Shown: one piece after another, positions 50,290-59,399 of the stretch
Position numbering within the stretch: position 1 is the stretch's first letter
Layout: the number at the start of each line of letters is the position of its first letter
Source of the DNA: Yoonia rosea
Lineage (GTDB): Bacteria > Pseudomonadota > Alphaproteobacteria > Rhodobacterales > Rhodobacteraceae
DNA: 64,000 bases
Reading direction: 5' to 3'
Assembly: GCF_900156505.1 (NCBI RefSeq)
Contig: NZ_FTPR01000001.1
Span: forward strand, 1,488,001-1,552,000
Position numbers and translations under genes: made by a program
The notes under the pieces: generated by a model
The model's input: the letters and a program-made list of their open reading frames with translations, nothing else
Told to the model about the DNA's origin: nothing
The model's database searches: none

Positions 50290-53218
50290 GGGCACGCCCT
50301 CCGGTTGGATCGAAGAAAACAGGATCGCAGACCGTCACCTCTTCACTGATCCCCCGCAAATGATCACGCAGTTTGATCACCTCGCCGTGGCGGGCACGGC
50401 CATTCTCCAGAAAGCCCAAAGCAAGATAGGTGCCAAACGTCGGCGAATAACACACCGAGGTCACATACCCCTGGCTATTCTCCCGCGTCTCGGCGGCCGC
50501 GCGTGCAAACAAATGCGCCCCGGCGGTTAGCGCGTGATCGGCACCTTTGGCACGCAAGCCCACCAATTGCTGCCGTTCGGCGCCAAGAAGGCCCGGACGG
50601 GCCGCCGCGGCCTTGCCGATACAGTCCTTTTGGGCGCTGATCATCCGTTCCATCCCGAGATCATATGCGGTCGTGCGCCCGTGCATTTCGGCATGCGTGA
50701 TAAACCCCTTCTCGATGCGCAGCACATTGAGGGCTTCCATCCCGTAGGGCCCGCCACCCAGCACTTCTGCCTGCGCCACGAGGATGCGAAAGAAGCTCTC
50801 ACCATAACGCGCCGGGACCGCAATCTCATAGGCATGTTCGCCCGAAAACGAGATCCGGAACAAACGCCCCGCGACCCCGCCGACGCGGACCGCGCCACAG
50901 GCCATGAACGGCCAACTGTCATCATCAATCTCTTGATCCAGAACTGTATTGAGAAGTGTGCGCGCCTGCGGCCCTGCCACCGCAAACTGCGCCCACTGCT
51001 CGGTGACCGAGATCACCTTGGCATCCAGATCAGGACGCAGAACCTGCAAGACAAACGCCAGATGCCGCATCACCTGACCGGCCGCAGCGGTGGTTGTCGT
51101 CATCACAAAATGCATCTCGCCCAAGCGCGCCGTGGTGCCGTCATCCATGACATGACCGTCCTCGCGCAGCATCAACCCGTAGCGCACACGCCCGACCTTC
51201 AGGGTCGAAAACGTGTTGATATAGACAAAATCCAGAAGTGCGGCGGCATCCGGTCCCTGAATGTCGATCTTGCCAAGGGTCGACACATCACAGACCCCCA
51301 CCGCATTGCGCACATAGCCCACTTCGCGGTCACAGGACTGTCGCCAATGGCTTTCATCTTTCAACGGGAAATAGCTCGGACGATACCAGAGCCCTGCCGC
51401 GATCATCGGCGCACCCTGCGCGACACTGGCCTGATGCGACGTCGTGAACCGCTGCGGCGCAAATCCCTTGCCCTGACTGCCCGCCCCCATCGCGGCAATC
51501 GGCACAGGCACATAAGGCGGGCGGAACGTGGTCGTGCCTGTCTCGGGGATGCCCCTGCCGGTGGCATCCGCCAGGACCGCAAGGGCAACCACATTCGACG
51601 ACTTGCCCTGATCCGGTGCCATCCCTTGCGTCGTATAGCGCTTCATATGCTCGACCGAGCGGAAGTTCTCCTGCGCGGCCAGCTTGATATCCTTCACATG
51701 AACATCGTTCTGGAAATCAATCCATTTGCGCCCTTTGCCGGGCACAGCCCAAAGCGGCGTGACAGAATAGGCCACATCATCAGCAACAGGGACCGTCACC
51801 TTGGGTTTCAACCCAAGGCCCCCTGCAACCTGCGCCGCCACCTCTGCCGCTTCGATCAAACATCCTGCCGTGCTGAACGTCCCGTTGCAGGCCCCCGCTG
51901 TCACCAGCCCCGGAACACTGTCAGGTGTCGGCACAAAAGACGCGATCTCTTCATTCCATGTGGGCCGCCCGTTCATATGACAGGTCAGATGCACCGTCGG
52001 GTTCCAGCCCCCCGAGACCGCCAGACAGTCCGCCTTGATCGTCCGCGTACCACCTTTGTGGCTGATCGTGATGCTTTGCAGTGCATGACGGCCCCGCGTC
52101 CCGGTCACCTGCGCATTAGTGTAAACGGGATAGTCACCGCCAAGTGTCACATCGTGACGATTATCCGTCACGACAGCCTCGCCGTCACGGCTATCAATCA
52201 CAGCAACCACCTTTACACCGGCCACCACCAGATCACGGGCTGTAAGGTAGACATCATCATTATTGCCAAAGACCGCGACGGCATTGCCGGGAACTACGCC
52301 CCAGCGATTGACATAGGAGCGCACGGCGCTCGCCATCATGATCCCGGGCCGGTCGTTGTTGGGAAAGGCAATTGGACGCTCCAAAGCACCAGCGCACAGG
52401 ATCGCCCGTTTGGCCACGATGCGCCAAAAACACGCCACCGGTTTATCCGGCATACGCGGCCCCGCGACATGCTCAAGCGCGCCATAGGTACCCTGGTCAT
52501 AGGCCCCCGTGACCGTTGTGCGGGTCATTAGTCGGACATTCGGCATCGCATCAAGTTCCGCCAGCACCTCGGCCACCCACTCCCTGGCGGGTCTGCTGTC
52601 GATCTGCTCGTGCTCGCGCAGCAACCGACCACCCATGGCGGTATCTTCATCCGCAAGGATCACATCGGCGCCCGCGCGCGCGGCAGTCAAAGCCGCCATC
52701 AGCCCCGCCGGTCCCGCGCCAATGACAAGCACATCACAAAAGGCAAAGCCCTTCTCGTAGGTGTCCGCATTATGCGCGCCACTCAACGCCCCCAGTCCGG
52801 CGGCACGCCGGATCACGGGCTCGTAAAGCTTTTCCCAGAAACTGCGCGGCCACATGAAAGTCTTGTAATAAAAGCCCGCAGCTAGGAACGGCGCGACAAA
52901 GTCGTTCACCGCCATCACATCATAGCGCAGCGACGGCCAGGCGTTCTGGGACCAGACCTCGAGCCCCGCGGCCACCTCCAGCGTGGTCGCCCGCACGTTC
53001 GGTTCGGCCTGCGCGCCGCGCCCTACGGTGACCAACGCGTTCTGTTCCTCTGACCCCGCCGACATCACCCCGCGCGGGCGGTGATACTTGAACGACCGCG
53101 CCACCAGCTTGATCCCGTTGGCCAAGAGCGCCGCCGCGACAGGTTCGCCCGGCACGCCTCTGATCCGCCGCCCGTCGAAGGTGAAATCAACCGTGTGCTC
53201 AGGGGCTTGCAGTCTCAT
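50282..53218 (-). CDS. soxA: sarcosine oxidase alpha subunit
   Basis: 978 residues. N-terminal ferredoxin-like fold without iron cysteines (residues ~5-95), then an NAD-binding Rossmann domain ('DVLVIGAGPAGLMAALTAARAGADV' in parts), and a C-terminal GcvT-like tetrahydrofolate-binding domain (~600-978, 'DVSTLGKIDIQGPDAAALLD', 'GMEALNVLRIEKGFI'). The enzyme oxidises sarcosine to glycine, delivering the methyl carbon to tetrahydrofolate or as formaldehyde, with H2O2. Overlaps soxD by 4 bp. glyA and purU, often linked, are not here. Confidence 0.97.
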   Translation of the reverse strand: MRLQAPEHTVDFTFDGRRIRGVPGEPVAAALLANGIKLVARSFKYHRPRGVMSAGSEEQNALVTVGRGAQAEPNVRATTLEVAAGLEVWSQNAWPSLRYDVMAVNDFVAPFLAAGFYYKTFMWPRSFWEKLYEPVIRRAAGLGALSGAHNADTYEKGFAFCDVLVIGAGPAGLMAALTAARAGADVILADEDTAMGGRLLREHEQIDSRPAREWVAEVLAELDAMPNVRLMTRTTVTGAYDQGTYGALEHVAGPRMPDKPVACFWRIVAKRAILCAGALERPIAFPNNDRPGIMMASAVRSYVNRWGVVPGNAVAVFGNNDDVYLTARDLVVAGVKVVAVIDSRDGEAVVTDNRHDVTLGGDYPVYTNAQVTGTRGRHALQSITISHKGGTRTIKADCLAVSGGWNPTVHLTCHMNGRPTWNEEIASFVPTPDSVPGLVTAGACNGTFSTAGCLIEAAEVAAQVAGGLGLKPKVTVPVADDVAYSVTPLWAVPGKGRKWIDFQNDVHVKDIKLAAQENFRSVEHMKRYTTQGMAPDQGKSSNVVALAVLADATGRGIPETGTTTFRPPYVPVPIAAMGAGSQGKGFAPQRFTTSHQASVAQGAPMIAAGLWYRPSYFPLKDESHWRQSCDREVGYVRNAVGVCDVSTLGKIDIQGPDAAALLDFVYINTFSTLKVGRVRYGLMLREDGHVMDDGTTARLGEMHFVMTTTTAAAGQVMRHLAFVLQVLRPDLDAKVISVTEQWAQFAVAGPQARTLLNTVLDQEIDDDSWPFMACGAVRVGGVAGRLFRISFSGEHAYEIAVPARYGESFFRILVAQAEVLGGGPYGMEALNVLRIEKGFITHAEMHGRTTAYDLGMERMISAQKDCIGKAAAARPGLLGAERQQLVGLRAKGADHALTAGAHLFARAAAETRENSQGYVTSVCYSPTFGTYLALGFLENGRARHGEVIKLRDHLRGISEEVTVCDPVFFDPTGGRARG

Positions 53219-53478
53219 CTGGGCGACCGTTCGGCCAAAGCGGTCTCAAGCACCGCATGGGTCACCGTGTTCCGGGTGACCACCACCCAAGCCCCGCACC
53301 CCGCCTCATGAAACCACAGGTCGCGTATATCGCCCGCGGTATTATCGCGGTTGTGCAAATAATCATCCCAGGCTTCCGACCCCGCATCAGGTGCAGGACG
53401 CAACAACGCCACAGCATCACCCTGATAGTAGAATTCCCTGCGGTCACGTTCGCCGCAATTGGGACATGTGATCCTCAT
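53215..53478 (-). CDS. soxD: sarcosine oxidase delta subunit
   Basis: 87 residues. Zinc-ribbon-like 'CPNCGERDRREFYYQGDA' supplies two Cys; His and Cys in 'WFHEAGCGAWVVV' complete the zinc site typical of SoxD. Small structural subunit of the heterotetramer. Overlaps soxA by 4 bp. A repeat-family-2 copy lies directly upstream of its ATG. Confidence 0.96.
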   Translation of the reverse strand: MRITCPNCGERDRREFYYQGDAVALLRPAPDAGSEAWDDYLHNRDNTAGDIRDLWFHEAGCGAWVVVTRNTVTHAVLETALAERSPR

Positions 53479-53488
53479 GCTATGCGCA

Positions 53489-53515
53489 TCCCATCATCTT
53501 GCCATAAATACTCAA
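53489..53515. repeat. dispersed repeat family 2, copy B (half)
   Basis: Minus strand GAGTATTTATGGCAAGATGATGG, aligning with the second half of copy A (TTTATTGGGCAAGATGATGG). Lies in the soxB-soxD gap, ending about 11 bp before the soxD ATG. Confidence 0.55.
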
Positions 53516-53532
53516 AACTCGCACGCCAGCCT

Positions 53533-54786
53533 CTAGTGCAGGTTGTGCTGAGAGCCCGTGCCCTCTTCATCCATCAAGCCCGCACCGGTGCGGAAGCGGT
53601 CCAACCGGAACTTTGCCGCAGGCGCGTGATGCTGACCGGTCGCCATCAGATGCGCAAAGCTGAACCCCGATCCGGGTACAGCCTTGAACCCGCCGTAACA
53701 CCAGCCACAATCGATAAAGAGCCCCTCCGTCGGCGTCTTGTCGATAATGGGCGATCCATCCGGCGTCATATCCATGATTCCGCCCCAGGACCGCAGCACC
53801 TTTGCCTTGCCGATCATCGGCATCAGGGTCATCGCCGCATCCATCACATGCTCTTTCATCGGCAGGTTGCCCCGTGCGGCATACGAGGCGTAAAAATCAA
53901 TATCGCCGCCAAAAACCAACCCGCCCTTATCCGACTGGCTGATGTAGAAATGGCCCATCCCGAAACTGACAACATGGTCGATCACAGGCTTTAGCCCCTC
54001 GGTCACAAAGGCCTGTAAAACATGGCTTTCTATGGGCAATCGCATCCCCGCCATCGCTGCCACCTGGCTTGAGCGTCCGGCCACTACAATGCCCACTTTC
54101 TTGGCCCTGATCGCCCCGCGCGTGGTTTGCACGCCTTTCACGACGCCGCCTTCGATATCAATGCCCGTGACCTCGCAATTCTGGATGATATCCACGCCCC
54201 GCTGATCCGCGCCGCGCGCATAGCCCCAGGCGACCGCATCATGGCGCGCCGTGCCACCGCGCGGGTGGTAAAGGCCGCCATAGATCGGGAAACGCACGTT
54301 GTCGAAATCAAGATAGGGCAGATGTGCGCGCACGCCGTCCTGGTCCAGCAGGATCGCATCATCACCCTGGTTGATCATCGCATTGCCCCGGCGCGCAAAG
54401 GCATCGCGCTGGCCGTCGGAATGGAACAGATTGATCAACCCGCGCTGCGAATGCATGACGTTGTAGTTCAACTCCTGCTCCAGTGTTTCCCACATTTTCA
54501 GCGAATGGGAGTAGAACTCGGAGTTGCCGGGCAGAAAGTAATTCGCGCGCACAATGGTCGTATTCCGCCCCACATTGCCGCCGCCGATATAGCCCTTTTC
54601 CAGCACGGCAATATTGGTCATTCCGTGCTCTTTGGCCAGATAAAACGCGGTCGAAAGCCCATGCCCGCCACCACCGATGATCACCGCGTCATACGCCGCT
54701 TTCGGTGCGGGATCGCGCCAAACGGGTTTCCAGCCTTTCTGGCCGAACAGCCCCTCTTTGATCACGCGAAAGCCGGAATATCCCAT
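53533..54786 (-). CDS. soxB: sarcosine oxidase beta subunit
   Basis: 417 residues. FAD-binding fold with 'YDAVIIGGGGHGLSTAFYLA' (GxGxxG) near residue 35, and the His in 'GGTARHDAVAWGYARGA', the covalent FMN-attachment region of heterotetrameric sarcosine oxidase. C-terminal 'WCYGGFKAVPGSGFSFAHLM' is conserved. Performs the actual sarcosine oxidation. The ATG at 54786 has GAGAGGA upstream; a longer frame to 54864 is unsupported. First gene of soxBDAG; 54 bp separate it from soxD. Confidence 0.96.
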   Translation of the reverse strand: MGYSGFRVIKEGLFGQKGWKPVWRDPAPKAAYDAVIIGGGGHGLSTAFYLAKEHGMTNIAVLEKGYIGGGNVGRNTTIVRANYFLPGNSEFYSHSLKMWETLEQELNYNVMHSQRGLINLFHSDGQRDAFARRGNAMINQGDDAILLDQDGVRAHLPYLDFDNVRFPIYGGLYHPRGGTARHDAVAWGYARGADQRGVDIIQNCEVTGIDIEGGVVKGVQTTRGAIRAKKVGIVVAGRSSQVAAMAGMRLPIESHVLQAFVTEGLKPVIDHVVSFGMGHFYISQSDKGGLVFGGDIDFYASYAARGNLPMKEHVMDAAMTLMPMIGKAKVLRSWGGIMDMTPDGSPIIDKTPTEGLFIDCGWCYGGFKAVPGSGFSFAHLMATGQHHAPAAKFRLDRFRTGAGLMDEEGTGSQHNLH

Positions 54787-55049
54787 GCCGCATCCTCTCT
54801 GGTTCTGGACGAGCCTAACAAGGGGGCAGACCGGTTGCATATCCTCTTTTCGACGCAGCAACATCTACCCGCGACCCTCAGAGCGCAGGCACGGCAAAAA
54901 CCACGTCCGCGCCCGGCAAGGCTCGGTTCCAACACCCCTAATTTTCAGGTGAAATCGATTCGCTGCCCGGTCAGTCGCGCCATAAGCAATGTAGATTTAT
55001 TGCTCATTTTGTGGTCTTTTGGCTTCACACTTTGGCCAACTGTTTCCGA
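54787..55049. other. intergenic region between soxB and the Tad-like genes
   Basis: About 260 bp, markedly more AT-rich toward the right end, no ORF supported. It should hold the leftward soxB promoter and rightward promoter(s). One AT-rich stretch 'GTAGATTTATTGCTC' near 54995 could be a rightward -10 region, but I did not find a convincing pair. Confidence 0.4.
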
Positions 55050-55135
55050 AAAAATTACAGTGCACTCTGAAACATAGCACTGTATCAGCAAATAAGTGGT
55101 GCTTTGCCCACACCACGGCACCACGTCATTTTTTT
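55050..55135 (+). ncRNA. candidate small RNA or leader with two hairpins and terminator
   Basis: Two consecutive stem-loops on the plus strand: TACAGTGC (55056-55063) with GCACTGTA (55077-55084), and GTGGTGC (55096-55102) with GCACCAC (55118-55124) followed by GTCA and about eight T. This is terminator architecture ~85 bp before the TadG-like start, so either a short sRNA ends here or the Tad transcript has an attenuated leader. Confidence 0.42.
55096..55135 (+). terminator. intrinsic terminator upstream of the TadG-like gene
   Basis: Perfect 7-bp stem GTGGTGC/GCACCAC, 15-nt loop, then a T-rich tract (55128-55135). No annotated rightward gene precedes it. Confidence 0.6.
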
Positions 55136-55219
55136 GCCACATCAAAATGTTGAATATGGTACCAACTCTGAGTTTAAGTCTGCCAGCGCCATTTTTTGCG
55201 CCGAACGCCTGGGGATCCG

Positions 55220-57031
55220 ATGATGCTGAAATTTAAGAACCGTGAAAACAAATTGGAAAAGTTGCAAAAGGCGCGCCGCGCCTATGTTGAACAACTCGCT
55301 TTCATCCGACAGTTCAAGAAAGACGAGGACGGCGGACTGATTGTCTTGACGCTTCTGCTGCTGATATCGATGCTGGTCGTCGGTGGTATGGCTGTCGATT
55401 TCATGCGCTTTGAAGCCGAACGGACCAAGCTGCAAAGCGTTTCGGACCGCGCCGTTCTTGCTGCTGCAAACCTGAACCAACAACGCGATGCAAGCGCTGT
55501 TCTGACCGATTTCTTCACCGCTGAAGGTTATGCGGATGCGATCGTCGGTGAGCCATTCGTCGAGAAAACTGCAAACGGAAGTGAAATCCGGCTCTCCTCC
55601 GCGATCAATATGGACACCTTCTATTTGCGTCTGATCGGTATGGACACCTTAACGGCACCAGCTACCGCAAGTGCTGTCGAAGGGACCGGCAACGTTGAAG
55701 TGTCTCTCGTTCTCGATATTTCCGGCTCCATGGGGAGTTCGATGACCGGAAATATCTATCGCCGAAATGCAGATGGTGACCCTATTCGCGATGCGGATGG
55801 TAATATCGAGACCTTTGAAGGAACGCGGACACGGATGTTCTTCCTTCAGCAAGCTGCAAACCAGTTTGTTGAAGACCTTTTGCTTCCTGAATATGAGGAC
55901 CGCATTTCAATCAATCTGATTGCCTATTCACAGCATGTCCGGCTTGGTAACGACCTTTACATGGCGCTAAGAACGACGCCTGACTCGATGAATGAAAATA
56001 ACGTCATTGGCAGTTCGTTCAGCTCGCTCGAAGATGGTTACTCGGCCCCGCCAGAGTATATTTGGGTCGATGCAGACGGCAATGAAGTGCCAGCGGGCAC
56101 CGAAGGGGCCAGGCTGCAGGCACCTTGGGATCAGCCTGTGAATGTGGAGTGGGCTGGTGGTTTTGACGTTTACACAAACCCTTCCCGCTGCGTGACATTC
56201 GAGGACGACGAATATGAAACGCTGACTTTTGATACGGCCCGCGTTTACGAACAAGTCGAATGGGTGGATTTTTACTCACGTCCGGTTGGACGATCGCGTT
56301 TCGACTCCAGCCTACAGAGCGAATCGCAGGGTGATTTTGTAAGAGAGCCGTGTTCTCCTGAAGAGTCGCACGGGATCATACTGATGTCACAGGATATTGA
56401 CGAATTGCAGGCTGCCATCAACTCTTACTATCCGACTGAAAATACGTCGATTCATCGGGGGATGAAGTGGGGCGTTTCATTGTTGGATCCGTCAATGCGT
56501 GACCTGATCGGCAGAATTCAGACCGTCGATGACGCATTCCGTGGCAGAAGGCCCGCCGAATACACCGACCGTACAACCTCGAAATACGTGGTGATCATGA
56601 CGGATGGTGAAACAGTTTCATCGCAACGGATACTGCCTGAACGTTATGATGAATATGACGAACGTCTCGGATTGTCCGAAACTCCGGCAAATTATTACCC
56701 TCGCATTGACGACGATCCTACAACAACTGCAAGTTATGGCTGTTACCAGAATGGGACGTGCGTCTGGTACACCAACAACATCACGGAAACGATCGGTAGC
56801 GAAGAAGACCTCAATGAAAAACTGAGTGACATCTGTGAACTGGCCGGAAATCAAGTGACCGAGGTCTATACAATCTCAATGGGTCTTTTCAACGAGACCA
56901 TGACAGATTGCGCCAGCAAAGAGGGTAATGCATTCCGGTCGACGATCACGAATGATCCGGGCGAACCTGGACTGGACGAGATTTTCCGGAAGATTGCAGA
57001 GCAGATCACAGCGTTGCGTCTGGCATTGTAA
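55220..57031 (+). CDS. TadG-like pilus assembly protein with von Willebrand A domain
   Basis: 603 residues. An N-terminal Tad-type membrane anchor ('DGGLIVLTLLLLISMLVVGGMAVDFMRFE') is followed by a vWA domain with the MIDAS motif DISGSMGSS near residue 180 and a second metal residue in 'VVIMTDGETV' near 465. TadG-like proteins are periplasmic-side components of Flp/tight-adherence pilus systems. The domain is interrupted by a ~230-residue insertion containing Asp/Tyr-rich stretches. Start ATG at 55220 (or 55223) with GGGGA upstream. Followed by two TadE-like genes; no other tad gene is present. Confidence 0.9.
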   Translation: MMLKFKNRENKLEKLQKARRAYVEQLAFIRQFKKDEDGGLIVLTLLLLISMLVVGGMAVDFMRFEAERTKLQSVSDRAVLAAANLNQQRDASAVLTDFFTAEGYADAIVGEPFVEKTANGSEIRLSSAINMDTFYLRLIGMDTLTAPATASAVEGTGNVEVSLVLDISGSMGSSMTGNIYRRNADGDPIRDADGNIETFEGTRTRMFFLQQAANQFVEDLLLPEYEDRISINLIAYSQHVRLGNDLYMALRTTPDSMNENNVIGSSFSSLEDGYSAPPEYIWVDADGNEVPAGTEGARLQAPWDQPVNVEWAGGFDVYTNPSRCVTFEDDEYETLTFDTARVYEQVEWVDFYSRPVGRSRFDSSLQSESQGDFVREPCSPEESHGIILMSQDIDELQAAINSYYPTENTSIHRGMKWGVSLLDPSMRDLIGRIQTVDDAFRGRRPAEYTDRTTSKYVVIMTDGETVSSQRILPERYDEYDERLGLSETPANYYPRIDDDPTTTASYGCYQNGTCVWYTNNITETIGSEEDLNEKLSDICELAGNQVTEVYTISMGLFNETMTDCASKEGNAFRSTITNDPGEPGLDEIFRKIAEQITALRLAL

Positions 57032-57045
57032 TGGGATCGTTCGCG

Positions 57046-57603
57046 ATGAAAACTCTGCTCCAACATTTCTTGAAAGACGAACGCGGAACCGCGTCGATCG
57101 AAATTGTGCTGGTGTTTCCCGTGTTCTTCGGGTTTTTCCTGATGACATATGAGTCAGGGGTCTACTCTGCACGGCAAGTGATGCTAGAACATGGTGTTGA
57201 CGTCACTGTCCGCGAGATACGCATCGGCGTCATCACAAACCCGGACCGGGATAACCTGCGTGCACGGATCTGTAGCGCGGCCCGCATATTGCCGGACTGC
57301 ATCCGACAGCTCGAAATCGAACTGGAGCAGCGTGACCCAAGGACTGCTTGGGTTGCGCTTGACGCGGAAGTACGCTGCGTCGATCGGGGTGATCTTGACG
57401 CGGATTATGGCGGAACAATTGATCCGACAGGCAACAATGAACTGATGTTCTTGCGGGCTTGCATCCGCATTGACCCCTTCTTGCCATCATCTGCCCTGGG
57501 CAAGGCCTTTATCGAAGCGAATGCAGGCGATTCAGCTGCTGGTGAATCCTATGCATTGATTGCAACGGGCGCATTTGTCGTCGAACCTTTCCGGAACGAT
57601 TAA
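57046..57603 (+). CDS. TadE-like pseudopilin, first copy
   Basis: 185 residues. N-terminal 'DERGTASIEIVLVFPVFFGFFL' is the TadE signature: a basic/acidic prefix, Glu at +5 of the mature pilin-like helix, then a hydrophobic helix. The rest is periplasmic with a Cys pair pattern (RICSAARILPDCIRQ, VRCVDRG, RACIRID). TadE/TadF are minor pseudopilins processed by TadV. Start ATG 57046 has GGGA upstream; an ATG at 57031 overlaps the previous stop. Part of the TadG-TadE-TadE unit. Confidence 0.87.
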   Translation: MKTLLQHFLKDERGTASIEIVLVFPVFFGFFLMTYESGVYSARQVMLEHGVDVTVREIRIGVITNPDRDNLRARICSAARILPDCIRQLEIELEQRDPRTAWVALDAEVRCVDRGDLDADYGGTIDPTGNNELMFLRACIRIDPFLPSSALGKAFIEANAGDSAAGESYALIATGAFVVEPFRND

Positions 57604-57605
57604 CC

Positions 57606-58211
57606 ATGAAGAGCATTTCATCACTTCTCCGGGCTTTTCGCGATGACGAACGCGGTTCAATGGCGATTGAACTGCTGCTCGTTGTCCCGATCCTGCTATG
57701 GGTCTTTTTGTCAACATTTGTCTACTTTGACGTATTCCGTGTCGAAACGAACTCCGTCCGCGCGACGATCACGCTCGCCGAAATGTTCAGCCGCGAGGAC
57801 ACTGTCAATAACACTTTTTTGAACAGTGCGCGAAGTGTTCTGCAAACGCTGACATTTGAAGAAAGCAACCCAGATTACAGGGTGACGGTCTACACATACA
57901 ACCAGAGTGAAGATGAGTTCCAAGTTGTTTGGTCGCGCAGACGCGGCGATGGCTTCGCGGAAAACTTGAGAACTGCTGACCTTGATGTTCTCAGAGCAGA
58001 AGGCCGCCTGCCGCCGATGGATAATTTTGATCAGAACATCTATATTGAGACACGCACAGAATATGACGCGCCTTTCAATATCGGTTTGGGCCCTTTCACT
58101 GTGACCAATCTGGAAGACCTGACATTCACGAGCGACATGATCATCCGCCCACGTGGCGTAAGGCTTTGCTTTCAGCAGAACAACGGAAACTCGCTCTGCG
58201 GACCAGGTTAA
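57606..58211 (+). CDS. TadE-like pseudopilin, second copy
   Basis: 201 residues. 'DERGSMAIELLLVVPILLWVFLSTFVYFDVFRVETNSVRATITLAEMFSRED' features (parts) match TadE/TadF: charged prefix, Glu in the helix start, hydrophobic helix, then a periplasmic beta-rich domain ending in 'RLCFQQNNGNSLCGPG' with a likely disulfide. Only 2 bp after the first TadE-like gene. Converges with the next gene with overlapping stops at TTAA (58208-58211). Confidence 0.87.
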   Translation: MKSISSLLRAFRDDERGSMAIELLLVVPILLWVFLSTFVYFDVFRVETNSVRATITLAEMFSREDTVNNTFLNSARSVLQTLTFEESNPDYRVTVYTYNQSEDEFQVVWSRRRGDGFAENLRTADLDVLRAEGRLPPMDNFDQNIYIETRTEYDAPFNIGLGPFTVTNLEDLTFTSDMIIRPRGVRLCFQQNNGNSLCGPG

Positions 58212-58684
58212 TCCTTGATCATCATGCTGATCCGCTCAGCCATGAATTTGGATTGACCTGCGTTCGTCACCCCACCCACACCAACACGGCGCCCAAAGCG
58301 CCACCAAAGCCCCGGCAGCCATGCGCGGGGCTTTTTACTGCGCAGCACCAAGGTAAACCCGTTTGACGGCTTAAACGCAAAAACACCCCGATCAACGCTG
58401 CGAATGTCGTCAATCCGCGCAAGAACGGTGCCGGTACTATCGCGCAACTCTGTTTCTGTCAGCGTGATGGTAACATGGGTCGCACGGCGGAGCCGTTCTG
58501 CCTGCCAGAGCATCAGCACGCCGAACACCAGCATAAACACCATCCAGTGAAACGCAGGAGGGTGCACCAGCGTCAGATAGACCACCAGCGCCCCTAAGCC
58601 GAACAGGACACCATAGGCAAAAATGCGGCGCGCAGGCGAGGCCTCTACGACCGCAAGAACCCCGTTTTCATCTGGTTCGAACAT
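58208..58684 (-). CDS. PH-domain-like small membrane protein (unrecognised)
   Basis: 158 residues. A short acidic N-terminus, two membrane helices ('IFAYGVLFGLGALVVYLTLV' and 'FHWMVFMLVFGVLMLW'), then a soluble beta-rich domain 'VTITLTETELRDSTGTVLARIDDIRSVDRGVFAFKPSNGFTLVL' features (parts) like bacterial PH domains (YdbS/YdbT type). Function unknown. It may be membrane-tethered. 31 bp after the TetR gene on the same strand, possibly in its operon. Confidence 0.8.
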   Translation of the reverse strand: MFEPDENGVLAVVEASPARRIFAYGVLFGLGALVVYLTLVHPPAFHWMVFMLVFGVLMLWQAERLRRATHVTITLTETELRDSTGTVLARIDDIRSVDRGVFAFKPSNGFTLVLRSKKPRAWLPGLWWRFGRRVGVGGVTNAGQSKFMAERISMMIKD

Positions 58685-58715
58685 GATTTGTCTCCGTGAC
58701 TGCAGAGGCCTTATC

Positions 58716-59312
58716 CTACCTTGCAGAGGCTGTCACGGCACGGCGAACCATGTCCCAGTAGATCGCTTCAATTTTGTCGCTCTCAAGCCGCCCGCCTGCA
58801 CGATACCAATTGCTGATCCCTGTCAGCATCGCAATCAGCGCCATTGTGGTAATGCGCGGATCAGGCACGGCGAAAACGCCCTCTGCTTCGCCATCCCGGA
58901 GGATGCTTTCAAGTACATCCTCATAGGCTCGCCGCAGCGCCTCGACGGCTGCGAAATTCTCATCCGTCAGGTTGCGGAGTTCCATATAGGACACAAACAC
59001 CTGATCGGGGCGCGGCAGATGAAACCGGATATGAAACCGTGTGAACCCTTCCAGCCGCGCAAGACTGTTGCCCTGCAAATCAGCCGCTTCCAGCGCGGCC
59101 AGTAGATCAGTCATATGACCCTGCATCAGGTCGAACAAAAGCGTCTGTTTGTCGGGCGTGTAGTTGTAAAGCGCGCCCGCCTGAATACCGACTTCCGCCG
59201 CGATCTGGCGCATCGACACCGCCGCATAGCCGTGTCGTGCAATCAGTCGCAACGCCGCAGCGCGCACCCTTGGGCCGGTAATATCAGAGTGGGAACCTTG
59301 CTTGCGTGCCAT
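58716..59312 (-). CDS. TetR/AcrR family transcriptional regulator
   Basis: 198 residues. N-terminal HTH: 'RVRAAALRLIARHGYAAVSMRQIAAEVGIQAGALYNYTPDKQTLL' features (parts: AALRLIARHGYAAVSMRQIA; AGALYNYTPDKQTLLFDL). The C-terminal TetR_C_33-type ligand domain ('LRRAYEDVLESILRDGEAEG', 'LIAMLTGISNWYRAGG') is of the group that often senses acyl-CoA or fatty acid derivatives. ATG 59312. A TGAACG-CTTG-TTCA inverted repeat 14-28 bp upstream is a plausible autoregulatory operator. Confidence 0.9.
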   Translation of the reverse strand: MARKQGSHSDITGPRVRAAALRLIARHGYAAVSMRQIAAEVGIQAGALYNYTPDKQTLLFDLMQGHMTDLLAALEAADLQGNSLARLEGFTRFHIRFHLPRPDQVFVSYMELRNLTDENFAAVEALRRAYEDVLESILRDGEAEGVFAVPDPRITTMALIAMLTGISNWYRAGGRLESDKIEAIYWDMVRRAVTASAR

Positions 59313-59326
59313 ACCAGCCATTTAAC

Positions 59327-59340
59327 TGAACGCTTGTTCA
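59327..59340. promoter_or_regulatory. inverted repeat, candidate TetR operator
   Basis: TGAAC-GCTT-GTTCA, perfect arms, 15 bp before the TetR ATG. Position and symmetry fit a self-regulated operator. Confidence 0.45.
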
Positions 59341-59399
59341 TTTGGAAACCCCTCATCGGCAGTTGCCCCCGCCCTACGACCACAGGTATGGTGGCCATC

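Noticed and set aside
50534..52531. Long plus-strand frame (665 codons) opposite soxA
   Set aside because: Antisense shadow of a clearly recognised enzyme; composition (Arg/His/Pro-rich) is typical of a GC-rich antisense frame.
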